Source: Panonychus citri (taxonomy: Eukaryota > Arthropoda > Arachnida > Trombidiformes > Tetranychidae). Taken from it: a stretch of DNA of 64,000 bases. How positions within the stretch are numbered: the stretch's first letter is position 1; each line of letters begins with the position of its first letter. The stretch is taken from assembly GCF_014898815.1 (NCBI RefSeq), contig NW_026515539.1:2728001-2792000 (forward strand), in the 5' to 3' direction. Positions 1 through 11,700 of the stretch are shown piece by piece. The notes beneath the pieces are model-generated. The model was not told where the DNA came from and did not search any database. It saw only the letters and a list, made by a program, of their open reading frames with translations. The translations under genes and the position numbers were made by a program.

Positions 1-438
1 GTAGTGAAGACATGGACCAGGAGGTTAGTAATTAAATTCCCTTTAATAATCTTTCTCATCTTAACTATCAAATTCTAATTTTAATTTGATTTCTCTTAAT
101 TCCAGGTGACTGATAAAAACTTTCACTATCAACTTTTATTTTATGAAACTCTTCTTGATCGAGAAGGAGCTTTAAATTCATTGTCAAGTGCATCCGAAAA
201 AGGTAAATACTACAATTACTCTCAATGTTTCTATTGTTACAATTTACTAATCAAACGTTTTTTTCCTTAATTTTCAGCTGAATTGGAGACGAAAACTGCT
301 TCATGTACCTCTTTGTACCAATCGCTCTACCAATTAGTCCGCTCACTCCGTCTCACAATGTCTTATACCGATGTTAATCTTTCCAACATTTTCCATTCCC
401 AATTGTTCAGTTGCATTAAAAAGCAGAATAAAAATTGA
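1..438 (+). CDS. POLA1: DNA polymerase alpha catalytic subunit, 3' end (partial)
   Basis: This is the C-terminus of the catalytic subunit of the replicative primase-polymerase complex in the nucleus. Three exons are visible: 1-23 (continues off the left edge), 106-202 and 278-438, with TGA at 436-438. The first exon ends in the last Cys pair of the C-terminal zinc module (reading CSEDMDQE). The remaining two give the alpha-helical tail found in this family, including the segments LLFYETLLDREGAL and SYTDVNLSNIF, which align with the end of animal POLA1. Introns are 82 and 75 bases with normal GT/AG ends. A damaged inverted copy of the same exons lies at 22.5-23.7 kb. In that copy one T is missing in the last exon, whereas here the frame is open, so I take this as the functional gene. 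eEF1G follows on the same strand. Confidence 0.88.
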
Positions 439-1321
439 CCGCTGGTCAATTTTCACCGATACTCGAGTGATGACCAAGCCTAAAGCTTATATTATGTTGT
501 TTATTAATGAAAATCCTAATCACTTTACATGATGATTAATCTTGTATTCGCTTAAAAATCAATCAGTTCATTTGTGTGTATTTTTAATCCAAATTTGTAT
601 TTCATTTATTAATTTCCACCTTTCAATTTAATCATTCTCATTGTACAAAAGTAAAACTAATCATCTTCACGTTGAGAACAAAAAAATTATCAAAAGTTAA
701 CAACTGAAGACTTCATCTCATCAAATGTAAATCAATCCATTCATCACCATAAGAACAAAAAAAAATACAACCAAACATTATCATTACCAATAAGCCTCAT
801 CTTAATGATCATTTAACAAAAACCTTCTGATAACAATTAAAGGAAAATCACGTTAATTGTCAATCAACGGACATTTGCAATTTTCTTCAACTCCAAATGA
901 AAATAGAAAAACTTTCAAAACAATAAACCAACTAATCAACAATTAATCTTCTTTCACCAAAACAATCAAATCAATGAATCACAATCAAGATTCTCCATCA
1001 AGCCAATTACCCATAATTACCTTTGTGTAAACACTTAATCAACTTTTGGGTTAAATTGGGTTAACACGTGAAAGAGAAACAGATGAAAAAGAAAGAGAAG
1101 GAAAAAGTCTTTCTTTTCATCTCTTTTCTATTCTTCTTTTCGGTTGTAATGAAGAAACGACCCCGAGACTTACATCATTTCCAACCATTTCCGTTTGACC
1201 GGCGTTGGCAACAATTAAGTTGATTGAAGTTGATCAGTTAACTTGCATTACTGTTTAATTGATTAATTTAGTTCTCCTTCTCTAATTGGTTTACCTTTAA
1301 ACTCTTCTTGGATTTGTAACA
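439..1321. promoter_or_regulatory. POLA1-eEF1G intergenic region with eEF1G promoter
   Basis: There is no gene in this interval. It carries the POLA1 3' flank and the eEF1G promoter. Just before the eEF1G ATG is a pyrimidine run (TTCTCCTTCTCT, 1272-1283) resembling the TCT/5'-TOP start of translation-factor genes. That role is inferred from gene class. The left part (to about 955) and the right part (about 1165 onward) are each repeated in inverted orientation, at about 22.16-23.1 kb and 19.43-19.69 kb. Confidence 0.5.
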
Positions 1322-3333
1322 ATGTCTCAGGTATGTTCTGGTTTCTGTTGTTGTTTCGGTTGAGTCTTTGTGATTCAATGATTCGCATTATCCCCATGCC
1401 TTTATTTTCCTATTTCTATTTGCATATGTTGGCGTTTTCTTTTCTTTTTTTTTGATAATCCGTTATGTGTTTTATCTTAATTTTTATCTAATTGTTTGCT
1501 GATTTATTTTTACTTATTTTTTCTCTTTTATCTTTTAGAAATTATATGGAAATTCAGATGACTTTCGAGTCAAGAAAGTTCTCATCGCCAGTCAATACTC
1601 TGGGGCTAAAGTTGAACTTGTGGAAACCTCAAGCTCTAAGCAACTTCCCAAAGCTGTCACGATCCAAAAGGTAAATCATTTCATTTTAATTTTGTAGGTC
1701 TTGAGTTTGTTTCCTTTAATACTGATCAATATTTTTTTTGTCTATTTAGCTTCCTACTTTAGAGCTTGCTGATGGTTCATTCTTATTTGATAGTAATAGT
1801 GCTGCCTTTAGTGTTGCGAACGCTCAGCTTATTGGAACCACTGCTAAGGATAAGAATGAGGTTATTCAATGGATTACTTGGGCTGATAATGACCTTTACC
1901 ATTCAGTTGCCACATGGATGTATCCAACTCTTGGTTTCGTCGAAGCAACTAAGCCGGTTAGTCAATTTTATTCTTCAAATGTCGAAATCATTTTCTTACC
2001 TAATTTTTTTTTCTATTTCTTAGTCGGTCGAAAGAGCCAAATCTGAGGTGAAATCAGCTTTATCAGCATTGAACAATTTCCTTCTTCGTCACACTTATTT
2101 CGTTGGAGAACGAATCACCTTAGCTGATATTACCGTTCTTTCAATTCTTCTTCCACTCTATGAAAACGTAAGACTTTTATAATCAAATCTCAAGACACTT
2201 TTTCCAACTCATTAATTATTCCCATTCTTTAGATTTTGGATGCTAGACTTCGAGGTGATTATGGTAATGTTCAACGATGGTTTGATACTTTAGTCAATCA
2301 ACCTCAAGTTAAAAAGGTTCTCGGTGATGTTACCCTTTGTGCTGAAAGTCCAGTCTTCAAAGAAGGAGGTAAGAACTTTATTCGTTTAATGGATTAATCT
2401 TATTAATCATTTTTCATTGTTTTCAGCTGTTAAAAAGGTAGAGAAAAAGGAAGAAAAAAAGGTTGAAAAGAAGAAGGAAGAGAAACCTAAGCAAGAAAAG
2501 AAGGAAAAGAAAAAGGAACCTGAGCCTGAAGAAGATGATGGCGATGATCTCGGTATTCCTCAAGAAAAGGCCAAGGATCCATGGGCTGAATTACCTAAAG
2601 GGTATGATAACTTTACCCTTGAAATCAGTTTATGAGAATCAAATCTCATTTCTTAATCACTCTTATCGATGAGATAGTAATTGATCAATTGATAATCGTT
2701 ATCTTTTCATTTTTTTCCAGTAATTTTGACATGGATGATTTCAAGCGATTTTACTCAAACAACCCAGAGGACAAGTCGATCCCTTATTTCTGGGAAAAGT
2801 TTGACAAAGAACATTACTCAATCTGGTACTGCGAATACAAATACGCAGATGAGCTTACTCTAGTTTTCATGAGCTGTAATCTAATCACTGGTAAGTTTTG
2901 ATATTTATTTATTTAAGATGCTCGATCTTCTAGTAAAATTGTGCTAATTTCCTAATTCTCTCCTTTAGGTATGATGCAGCGATTAGATAAGATGCGAAAA
3001 TGTGCCTTTGGAAGTATGCTTCTCTTCGGCGAAGACAATGCCAGTACCATCTCTGGAGTTTGGGTTTGGCGTGGTCATGATCTCGCCTTCAAGGTATTAA
3101 CGAATATTTATATTTGGGACAAAATTTCAATTTTCTAATTAATTTATATATGGTATCATATTGTTTTCATTTTAATTTAGCTTTCACCTGATTGGCAAAT
3201 TGATTACGAATCCTATGAATGGACAAAATTAGATCCCGATTCAGAGGATACCAAGAAAAAGGTTTCTGAATATTTCAAATGGGAAGGAGATTTTGATGGC
3301 AAAAAGTTCAATCAAGGAAAAATATTCAAATAA
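1322..3333 (+). CDS. eEF1G: Translation elongation factor 1-gamma, complete, 9 exons
   Basis: This is the structural subunit of the eEF1B GDP/GTP exchange complex that recharges eEF1A in the cytoplasm. Exons are 1322-1330, 1539-1670, 1750-1956, 2024-2167, 2233-2368, 2427-2601, 2721-2890, 2969-3093 and 3181-3333. The sum is 1251 bases, giving 416 residues with all junctions in frame. Domain order is a GST-N fold (KLYGNSDDFRVKKVLIASQY onward), a GST-C fold to about residue 209, a Lys/Glu-rich linker (about 213-240) and the C-terminal EF1G domain from about 268. That last domain has the hallmarks PYFWEKFDKEHYSIWY, FMSCNLITGM and the ending FNQGKIFK. The length is close to the usual 420-440. The first exon codes only M-S-Q. 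A polyadenylation signal AATAAA sits at 3368-3373. Exon 7 and exon 1 are duplicated as broken pieces at 8.5 kb and 19.5 kb. Confidence 0.96.
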
Positions 3334-3367
3334 ATTTCTACTTTCATCTATAATAATAATAATAATT

Positions 3368-3373
3368 AATAAA
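3368..3373 (+). terminator. eEF1G polyadenylation signal
   Basis: AATAAA lies 35 bases after the eEF1G stop codon, a normal distance for a short animal 3' UTR. Confidence 0.6.
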
Positions 3374-3555
3374 CTCTTTTAACTTGGAATTTATCATCTT
3401 TATTTTCAATTTAAGTTTTCGTGGTCATTACAACATTTCAAGAGTTTGATTATCCTCAAGCTGAATCAGATTCATAATTTTCTTGTAATGTAATTGCCGA
3501 TTGTCGAAAAGTTGATTGTCTTTCATCGTTAAATTGTCGAGTCCAACTGAATGTG

Positions 3556-4818
3556 TTATTGATTATGTCCAACTGAATTAAATGTGGATAAGATCGATTT
3601 ATCAGCCGATTTTCGTTTCATGACTTTGGTGTAAATTATATTTACGATAAATCCAATTATAAGACCAGAGATTATGAACAAAAATACAATGAAAAGTGAT
3701 CCTGACAAATTAAAAGAGCTTCTCAATACAATTGAACTTTTGATTGTTCCTGATTCTGTTTTCTTTTTAATTCGATTGTAGTTACGACAACCATCTTCGT
3801 GGATTAATTTTACTTCACCACTGTTCTTGGAAACATCGTCGAAATCGTATCTCGAAAGAAGACAAATGCTCGAGGTTCTCCCATTTGCAGAACAAAAGTT
3901 AAATGATAAACATGATTTCGAATTTTCTTCTTCACTCCAATCATAACAAAGAGCAGCACATTGATCCACAGTTACACTTAATTCGGTATGAAATGTGTCC
4001 GAAATTATCTGTTTACCCGTCATTCTAAATTTGTCGATTACTTTTGCTACAATTAAGAGAATTAGAATTGATTAAAAAAACTATTAAACGTTCACATTTG
4101 ATTGTTAATACTTACGAACGTAAATGTCACAATTAGGAGAGAAATCAGTTGATGAGTCAGTATAATAACTTTCCAATGTACATGATCCAGAATCTGAACA
4201 ATACTGAAAAGATTTACACTCACTAGAATCTGAACAACGTTCAGAACAATTCCTAGGATCGTTATCTGTGGGAATCGAAGTTGATTTGATAAACTTTCGA
4301 ATTTAACTCAAGTAAAACTTTCGGCGAGTTTCGACCTCAATAAAACCGAAGTTAAAAAAGTCGAGAGACTGAATTTTTCTTGTTGACATGATCATATGTG
4401 TGTACTATGCGAATATAAAATTTAAGAAAAAAATTCTTTATTGTTCAATAGTTATGGCGATTTTTGCGAAGAGTTATTGTGAATTTTTGACCAGCACTCT
4501 ATTGATGATTAGAACAAAATTCAAATGAAAATCACATATTATATTCAAAAATTCAATTGATTACTAAACAGTTAAGTTGACTTACCTCATCCGTTATTAT
4601 CGCATTGATTATCCAATTTCCTGGCTCCAGTTCCATGGGATATTTATAAATATCATAATCTTAATTGTTTCATTAGCAATTATCAGATTAGAAATGGAAA
4701 AGTTTATTGTAGTCAACTGAGATTAAGATAATTACCGTTATCACTTACCTGATTTTACCTGGTCAACTGAAATACTGATCACAATTACTATTGTTATATA
4801 AACTAAATTAAATGACAT
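3556..4818 (-). pseudogene. Truncated copy of the PAN/Apple membrane-protein gene
   Basis: This keeps only the two ends of the gene found whole at 8707-12853. The 5' end is present: ATG at 4818-4816, the signal-peptide exon, and the second exon at 4586-4659. The 3' end is also present: part of the penultimate exon (about 4110-4300) and the last exon with one PAN/Apple domain and a membrane helix (3556 to about 4045). All exons in between are missing and replaced by about 190 bases of unrelated sequence (about 4303-4490). At the 3' end a short local duplication shifts the reading frame and ends the tail early (reading FNSVGHNQ instead of the long acidic tail of the other copy). The last exon otherwise differs at only a few positions, so the duplication is fairly recent. 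A short secreted, single-Apple protein could still be made if splicing joins the ends, but I consider a relic more likely. Confidence 0.8.
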
Positions 4819-6305
4819 TGTACCTAATTAATTAATAAGCAACTTTATTCGTTTCACTTTTCAAGTGCAAAAGATTAGCTACTGATACACGTTGTTATTT
4901 ATATTGCTCATTCTATTATTAATATAATCGCCCCTAACAATCAAACATTGATAGCCAAAATTAAAGTTAATCAAGTTGACATTAACATTAATCGTTACTA
5001 TTGATCGTTAGTCTAATTAAACTGATATGAATTTCAGTTTGGTTATCATTGTTTTTCATTGATAAGATTATTAAACTTTTTCATTTTGATTCACAATAAA
5101 AACACTCACCATGTTTAGTATTAAATTGAGATAATCCAATCAGAGATTAAAGTTGACAATTAACGAGCTTCAATCAAGGTTTATGCCCCAAATTGGTTTA
5201 CATTTAAATATGATCAATTGTGATTAACTGGAAATGAAAGTTATCAATTAAATGTATTGATGGTTTTGATGAAAAGTGCAAAGTGCAAAGTACAACGTTT
5301 TTCAACTTCGATTCAAAGAGTCGAGTCCAATTCTTTTTAGATCGATAATTTTTACCCGAAATTTTTTCTACAGAATTTTCTTAGGCCTATCGGATTTTAT
5401 GCCGATACATTTGCAAAATTCTGACTCTTCTGGTTTACCACAATTTATCCAGAGCTGTTGACAACTTTTAAACGGGCATCTTAAAAGATTTGGTAAGAGT
5501 AGCGTCACTAGTTAGTGAGTATTAATTATCCGACTTTACTTTTTGAATCGGAATTGAAAGACGCTGTACTTGGCGTTCCAATTAATCAGCATTTACATGG
5601 AAATTTGAGGTTTTTTAAAGGCTTGAAGATTATTTTTGATGGTTAATTAGTTGTCTAGATTAATTTAAACGCGAAAAAAATTCGAAAAATCGAAAATTTC
5701 AGCGAAATATCGATAAAAAATACCGTTAGCTTCGAATCGCGTCTCATTGTATGGAAACATTCGGTTGAATGAGTTCAAGAGATACACATGAATTGTTTGA
5801 GAGCTTCTCGAGTCTTTTCCGAGGACAAATCGAGCCCAGATGCTTATTGTGATTTTTTGATTAACTAATGTGTTGACACATATTCACCATTAAATTGCAA
5901 AATCAATCATTTTTCATCAGAAAATGTAATGTGACATCGAAAAACATTGAATTGTCTTCTTAGTTGTTTCAGTAGAATCAATCAATTCTATTTCTATTCG
6001 ACTCGAAATCTTTGCGGCAATTCGTATTTAGATTGAATTTTTATGTTGAATTTCAAATCTCGATAAACAGTGAAAGAATCAAGTTGAAGAGCAATCGGCT
6101 TTTTTAGTAACTGTACTCATATTCAGATTGTAACCACCACTTAATGTGTGAGCTTAATTAATAGATTCAAAATTATATTGATAACTTATCTTGAGATTAA
6201 TTTGGTTAACTAATAGATCAAATTAATATCATTACATTATATTGTATTATTTGTGATACAAAAGACGCGAAGTAATTGAAAGTAGTTCGATTTAGTTTAA
6301 AAGTA
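4819..6305. other. Intergenic region with duplicated flank and a module-gene relic
   Basis: From 4819 to about 5240 the sequence matches the 5' flank of the long PAN/Apple gene (12854 to about 13260). From about 5245 to 5730 I recognise nothing; short open frames there have no family features. From 5735 to about 5960 lies a relic of the module gene (listed separately). Confidence 0.6.
5735..5960 (-). pseudogene. Relic of a third module-gene copy (helix exon fused to promoter)
   Basis: Read on the minus strand, 5735-5820 resembles an intron end plus the 75-base helix exon of gene A (compare 6970-7044). It has lost the donor site. It is fused at about 5820 directly to sequence resembling the gene A and gene B upstream region (GACAAAT...AGCCCAGATGCT; compare about 7790-7930 and 19080-19220). 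The same fusion point is seen in the relic at 16.1 kb, so the deletion happened before the larger block was duplicated. Confidence 0.6.
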
Positions 6306-6311
6306 TTTATT
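6306..6311 (-). terminator. Gene A polyadenylation signal
   Basis: AATAAA on the minus strand, about 67 bases after the gene A stop codon. Confidence 0.5.
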
Positions 6312-6377
6312 CAGCTAACAAATAATCTTATACATAGATTACTTATTCTTGAGGCTTGGATTAAGGTCTCGCTTTCA

Positions 6378-7691
6378 TCAACCTTTTATAGCGGTTTCAA
6401 GAACTTTGATAAAATCTCTGATGAGATCTTGAGCGAATGCAGCGGGATCCTTGATATCGTTGATGAGTTGGAGTGGGTTGAGGGCTCGCTTGGTAATAGC
6501 GGCTTCAGTGGTGGCTTGTCCGTCTAAATCAAATGAACAAGTCGAATTAGTTTCTATCTTCGGCCTTCTTACAATCATAGCTCAACTTACGGTTGAATGA
6601 GTTCAAAAGATCCATGAGTTGCTTAAGGGCTTCTTGGGCCTTTTCTTTACCAGCATCAGCTAATTCTGCAAGTAGAGTGTAATTAACAAATAGATATTGA
6701 GATATTTTCATCCAAATAATGCCAAGCTAACTTACTCTTGAGGTCTTCAGCAAGATCTCGCTTTCGTCGACCTTTGAGAGCCATTTCAGCAAGAATTTTG
6801 ATAAGATCTTGAGCGAATGCAACGGGGTCCTTGATATCGGCGATCAGTTGGAGTGGGTTGGGGGCTCGCTTAGTGATAGCGGCTTTAGTGGTGTCTTGTT
6901 GGGTTCCGTCTGAGTGAAAATAAAAAAGTACCTTTAGTTTCGAGTTGCGTTTCATTGTATAAAACTTACGGTTGAATGAGCTCAAAAGATCCATGAGTTG
7001 CTTAAGGGCTTCTTGGGTCTTTTCTTTACCAGCATCAGCCAATTCTGGGAATAAAGGATAATTAAAGATAACATAATAAGAAAGTGAGCTCGTCTTATTT
7101 AGTATTCCATGATAACTTACTCTTGAGGTCTTCAGCGAGATCTCGCTTTCGTCGACCTTGGAGAGCTGTTTCAGTAACTACTTTGATAAAATCTCTGATA
7201 ATATCTTGAACGAATGCAGCGGGATCCTTGATATCGTTGATGAGTTGGAGTGGGTTTGGAGCTCGTTTGGCAATGGTGTGTTCAGTTGAGTTGTCTAGTT
7301 GAAGAGTTATGAATTCCCGTTACTCAAGGAAAACACCATGAGAATAATTAATTGATACTTACGGTTTCCTAATAAGTTCTTGAGAGCATCTTGAACCTTT
7401 TGGTTGAAGTCTTGTCCAAAGTCTGAACACAGAATCGAAAAGAAAATCGGTAAGCATATGATAAAAAAATTCTCGATGAAAATAAACTTTACTTACTTTT
7501 CAAGTTTTCCAAAGCATCTTGAGACTTGTTTTGTAAGTCATCGAAGAAGTTTCGTTTGACCAAGGTAGATGCAGAAGCAACTGTCGACACAGAGAACACA
7601 GAATAATTAGATGAGAAGCAATTAAATCAAAATATCGAACAATTAACTTACCACCTAAGAAGCAAATAGCAAGAACAATTGAGAAACGCAT
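6378..7691 (-). CDS. Modular secreted polyprotein, gene A (8 exons)
   Basis: Not a family I recognise. Exons, 5' to 3' on the minus strand: 7691-7652, 7580-7497, 7422-7363, 7294-7121, 7044-6970, 6909-6736, 6665-6591 and 6523-6378. They join to 828 bases, 275 residues, with every intron in phase 1. A signal peptide (MRFSIVLAICFLGG...) leads to LVKR and a short helical stretch. Then comes an alternation of a long exon (peptide unit) and a 75-base exon (helix unit). The long unit reads ...KR-A(P/L)NPLQLI..D..DP.AFAQDL... Its first two copies end in G-RRKR-DLAEDLK; the third ends in AIKG and stop. The short unit reads KLADAGKEKAQEALKQL. KR and RRKR fit furin/prohormone convertase sites, and the Gly before RRKR fits C-terminal amidation; these are inferences. 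A TATA box is at 7757-7764. Paralogous to gene B. No cysteine framework and no enzyme motif are seen. Confidence 0.85.
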
Positions 7692-7756
7692 CTTTGTTTG
7701 TACGACGGTTCAGTTGATGGATAAATTCAAGTGTCTTTTTGTATCAAAAGTTTTCG

Positions 7757-7764
7757 CTTTTATA
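7757..7764 (-). promoter_or_regulatory. TATA box of gene A
   Basis: TATAAAAG on the minus strand, about 66 bases upstream of the gene A ATG. The same box and surrounding sequence occur before gene B. A clean TATA box suits a regulated or strongly expressed gene. Confidence 0.6.
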
Positions 7765-8522
7765 TCTTCTTTTTCTCAGTTTTTTCTAAAGACAAATGTA
7801 GCCCAGATGCTGATTTCGATTGTTTAAAATTAATTAATTGACGTGATGACATTTATTTACCTGTTAAATTACAAAATCAATCATTTTAGTCTCAAGAATA
7901 TTTAATATGACATCGAAACACAATGTAACTTATCATCACCTTTTCTAGATTTCACGATTTTGTACCCATTTCGTACTGGAAATATGTTCAGCTAGAATTT
8001 TGATCTGCTAAGTCACGTCAGCAGAATTTTCTGATCCACTCAAGACCAGCTTTTTTTTGCTATTCGAACGTTTTTTCGATTGATTTTATTCATTCAGCCG
8101 AATATTTTGATTCTGTCTAAAAGATTTCCAATCTTTTTTGGACTAAAGTTAGACTGAAGCATTAAACTTCCTTTGACCACCTTCCATAACTGAATCTAAT
8201 TTTGATGTTAGAAGAAATTCAAAATACAAAAGAATGGAAATGATCTGGTTATAAAGTCATGACGATTTCATAGATTCAAAGAAAAACTGTAATGATTGAA
8301 ATATCAGCCATGAGATTTGGTTCTTTTCGAAAGCGGAATAAAATTGAACCGAGAATATATTAGATTTGAAATAGTATTTCGGCTCTAATTTAAGACGGAA
8401 CTGTTCAGTTTAGATTCTATTATCATGCTATTCATGTCCGAAATCGATAATTTTTTTTTGGAATCAGCATAAAGTGCTGCATCGGAAAAAATATGCAAAT
8501 AACTTTTTGGTTGATGGACAGG
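7765..8522. other. Gene A upstream flank, duplicated before gene B
   Basis: There is no gene here. Sequence to about 8040 matches the upstream flank of gene B (19046 to about 19355). About 8240-8430 matches 19705-19890. Between the two matching parts, the gene B side carries the inverted eEF1G exon 1 fragment instead. Confidence 0.6.
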
Positions 8523-8667
8523 TTTTGACATGGATGATTTCAAGCGATTTTACTCAAACAACCCAGAAGACAAGTCGATCTCTTATTTCTGGGAAAAGTT
8601 TGACAAAGAACATTACTCAATCTGGTACTGCGAATACAAATACGCAGATGAGCTTACTCTAGTTTTC
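8523..8667 (+). pseudogene. eEF1G exon 7 fragment
   Basis: This is a near-exact copy of eEF1G exon 7 (2722 onward), from the codons FDMDDFKRFYSN to ADELTLVF. It is cut before the FMSCNLITG motif and joined within a TTT run to sequence from the eEF1G 3' flank (compare about 3399 onward). It has no promoter, start or downstream exons, so it cannot make eEF1G. It marks the left edge of the duplicated PAN/Apple block and shows that this copy came from the eEF1G neighbourhood. Confidence 0.9.
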
Positions 8668-8706
8668 TTTATTTTCAATAAAAGTTTTCGTGGTCATTAC
8701 AACATT

Positions 8707-11700
8707 TCAAGAGTTTTCATCATTACCCTCAAGCTGAATTGATTCAGATTCATCATTTTCTTGAACTGTAATTGTGGATTGTCGAAAAGTTGATTGTCTT
8801 TCGTCGTTTAATTGTCGAGTCCAACTGAATGTGTTTCGATTAAATGTGGATGAGATCGATTTATCAGCCGATTTTTGTTTCATGACTTTGGTGTAAATTG
8901 TATTTACGATAAATCCAATTATAAGACCAGAGATTATGAACAAAAATACAATGAAAAGTGATCCTGACAAATTAAAAGAGCTTCTCAATACAATTGAACT
9001 TTTGATTGTTCCTGATTCTGTTTTCTTTTTAATTCGATTGTAGTTACGACAACCATCTTCGTGGATTAATTTTACTTCACCACTGTTCTTGGAAACATCG
9101 TCGAAATCGTATCTCGAAAGAAGACAAATGCTCGAGGTTCTCCCATTTGCAGAACAAAAGTTAAATGATAAACATGATTTCGAATTTTCTTCTTCACTCC
9201 AATCATAACAAAGAGCAGCACATTGATCCACAGTTACACTCAATTCGGTATGAAATGTGTCCGAAATTATCTGTTTACCCGTCATTCTAAATTTGTCGAT
9301 TACTTTTGCTACAATTAAGAGAATTAGAATAATATTAGAATTGATTAAAAAAAACTATTAAACGTTCACTTTTCATTGTTAATACTTACGAACGTAAATG
9401 TCACAATTAGGAGAGAAATCAGTTGATGAGTCAGTATAATAACTTTCCAATGTACATGATCCAGAATCAGAACAATACTGAAACGATTTACATTCACTAG
9501 AGTCTGAACAACGTTCAGCACAATTCTTAGGATCGTTATCTGTGGGAATCGAAGTTGATTTGATGAACTTTCGAGTTTCAATCTTGTCGAATCTCTTTAA
9601 CAAATTAATCTCATTTGTTGAACAATGAGTATCATTGGTTGTGTTTTCCGAACTGATTGGTGAACTTGCGATTAAACATTCAGATCCATCGAGATATTTA
9701 CAATAAGAAAATGATCTGCAATCAACATCAGATGCATGAGCACAAAGTTGATAACATGAACCGAAATCAGGAACATTTTCAATTCTATTAACTGAGTCGG
9801 AATTAACTACTAATTTAGATGATAAGACAACATTTCGGTAAAAAGGTTCGAGTTCCGTCTCCTTGATTGAAACGTCGTTCACTTGGTAAAGTTTATATTC
9901 CGAAGTTATCGATCCATCAGATAATTTAAAAGATATTCCATTTTGTAATAGTTTCTCTTGAAGATCAACTAATGGCAGTTCTCGACTATATCGATAAATA
10001 TTTCGAAGAGGAATAAGCGTAACTTTACAAAGAGCTCCAGAGAATTTATCTTCTATTATATCGGTAAATTTGTCGAAATGACCACAAATATTTTCTTCTC
10101 CTTCGCAATAAGCTATTGCTCTGTGCATTAATTGAGAATTCAGGCCAGTTTGTTATAAATTTGCTAAGAAGTTACTAAAAGTTAATGAACTTACTCGAAA
10201 CGATCAACAATATTGGCACTTGAGATTAAACATTCTCGATGATTTTTAACACCATAATAACTCGTCCGTGGCTTTGATTTTTTTGCAATCCGAATTTCTT
10301 TATGTTCAAAAGAATCTGTAATCAATTAAAATTTGATCAACGAATCAATAAAATATCAGATCAATGAATTTCCTTAAACCGGCTTACCCATAATATCAGG
10401 AGATTCTAAGACTGTGATTTGAGCGATTGTTTCATACGATTTAAAGATTAGCTCAATATTTGAGATTCGAGAGATTGAAATTGTTTCCATGCCGAAAATG
10501 GACTCTTTCAGTTTAATTGTGAATTGTTTATGATGATTTCGAGTAAAATGTCCGCAGTTTTGATCTAATGAATAAAATTATCAAGATTTAGGACTAATCA
10601 AGTACGAAAATTTTTCAGCTAGAAGATAATCTAACCTTTGCAGGAGAACCGTAGTTCTAATGTTTTCCGTGATTCTGGATCAGGGTAACAATCAGCTATA
10701 TGAAATTTGTCTTTAGAATCATCAAATTCAGTGGAGATTATTTGATAATCAATTTTCTTGCGAATCGATCTATTACCATCCTGTCAATGATTCCGATTTA
10801 CGATAATTATATTCGTACTTTTAACATTTTTATTCTAATGATTGAACCTTACCGTTTTCGCGTATCCATCAAAAGTGGTTCCAACTATCACCATATCTTT
10901 CTCAGTGTTTGTCACTGCCTAAGAGTAAACGCACATTACCAAGGTGGAAGAAATTAATGATATCGATTTAGAAAATTAATTGTTAGGAAAATTCATGACA
11001 CAGATGATTTGTTGTTTTGATTATTAAGAGGAAAATTTGTACATGTAAAGTAATCATTGAATTTTCCGATTCTTAAAAAGGTATAATTAACACTCTCCGC
11101 TTTGGCAGGATACAAATAGTTTGCGTATCAACTTACCTGAGGTAGCACATATTGTGTTGCGATGACAAGATCATAATTAATGTCATCAATTTTACCCTTT
11201 TTAATGTTTTCTTGCCAACCTTCAGCCTTCAATTGTGTGTTAAACAAGTTCATCTATTGATTGGTAATGTGGTTGTGTTATTTATTGAGCCAGGAATGGA
11301 AACTTTTCATCTCTACTCACATAACTAACTGGGCCTATGTAAAAGTATTGACCATTTAAATTAAATTGTTGATTCAATGAGAAACTTGGATTAGTTTTGT
11401 CCATTAATAATCCAGGAGCTGATGAGTCCATTGGGTACATTTGGCATTCTCTTTGTCCATCCAATTCGTACACCAATCCTAAGGTGTAGTCGTAAACCTT
11501 TTCGGGCCTTTTCTCGATTTGATTTGGATTAAGTTTAATTGTTGTTTTAATATTGACCAGTTGAAATTTTTCATCAGCAAAAACCTAATAAAATTCAAAT
11601 ATTATGATCGTTTAATTAATTATCAACATTAATCTTGATAATATTCACCTCTTTTTGTATCAGCTGATTTTTATCACTTGAAATCGTTTCCAATGCTATG

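Noticed and set aside
10700..10957. Plus-strand 85-codon frame.
   Set aside because: It lies opposite coding exons of the PAN/Apple gene and has no family features.
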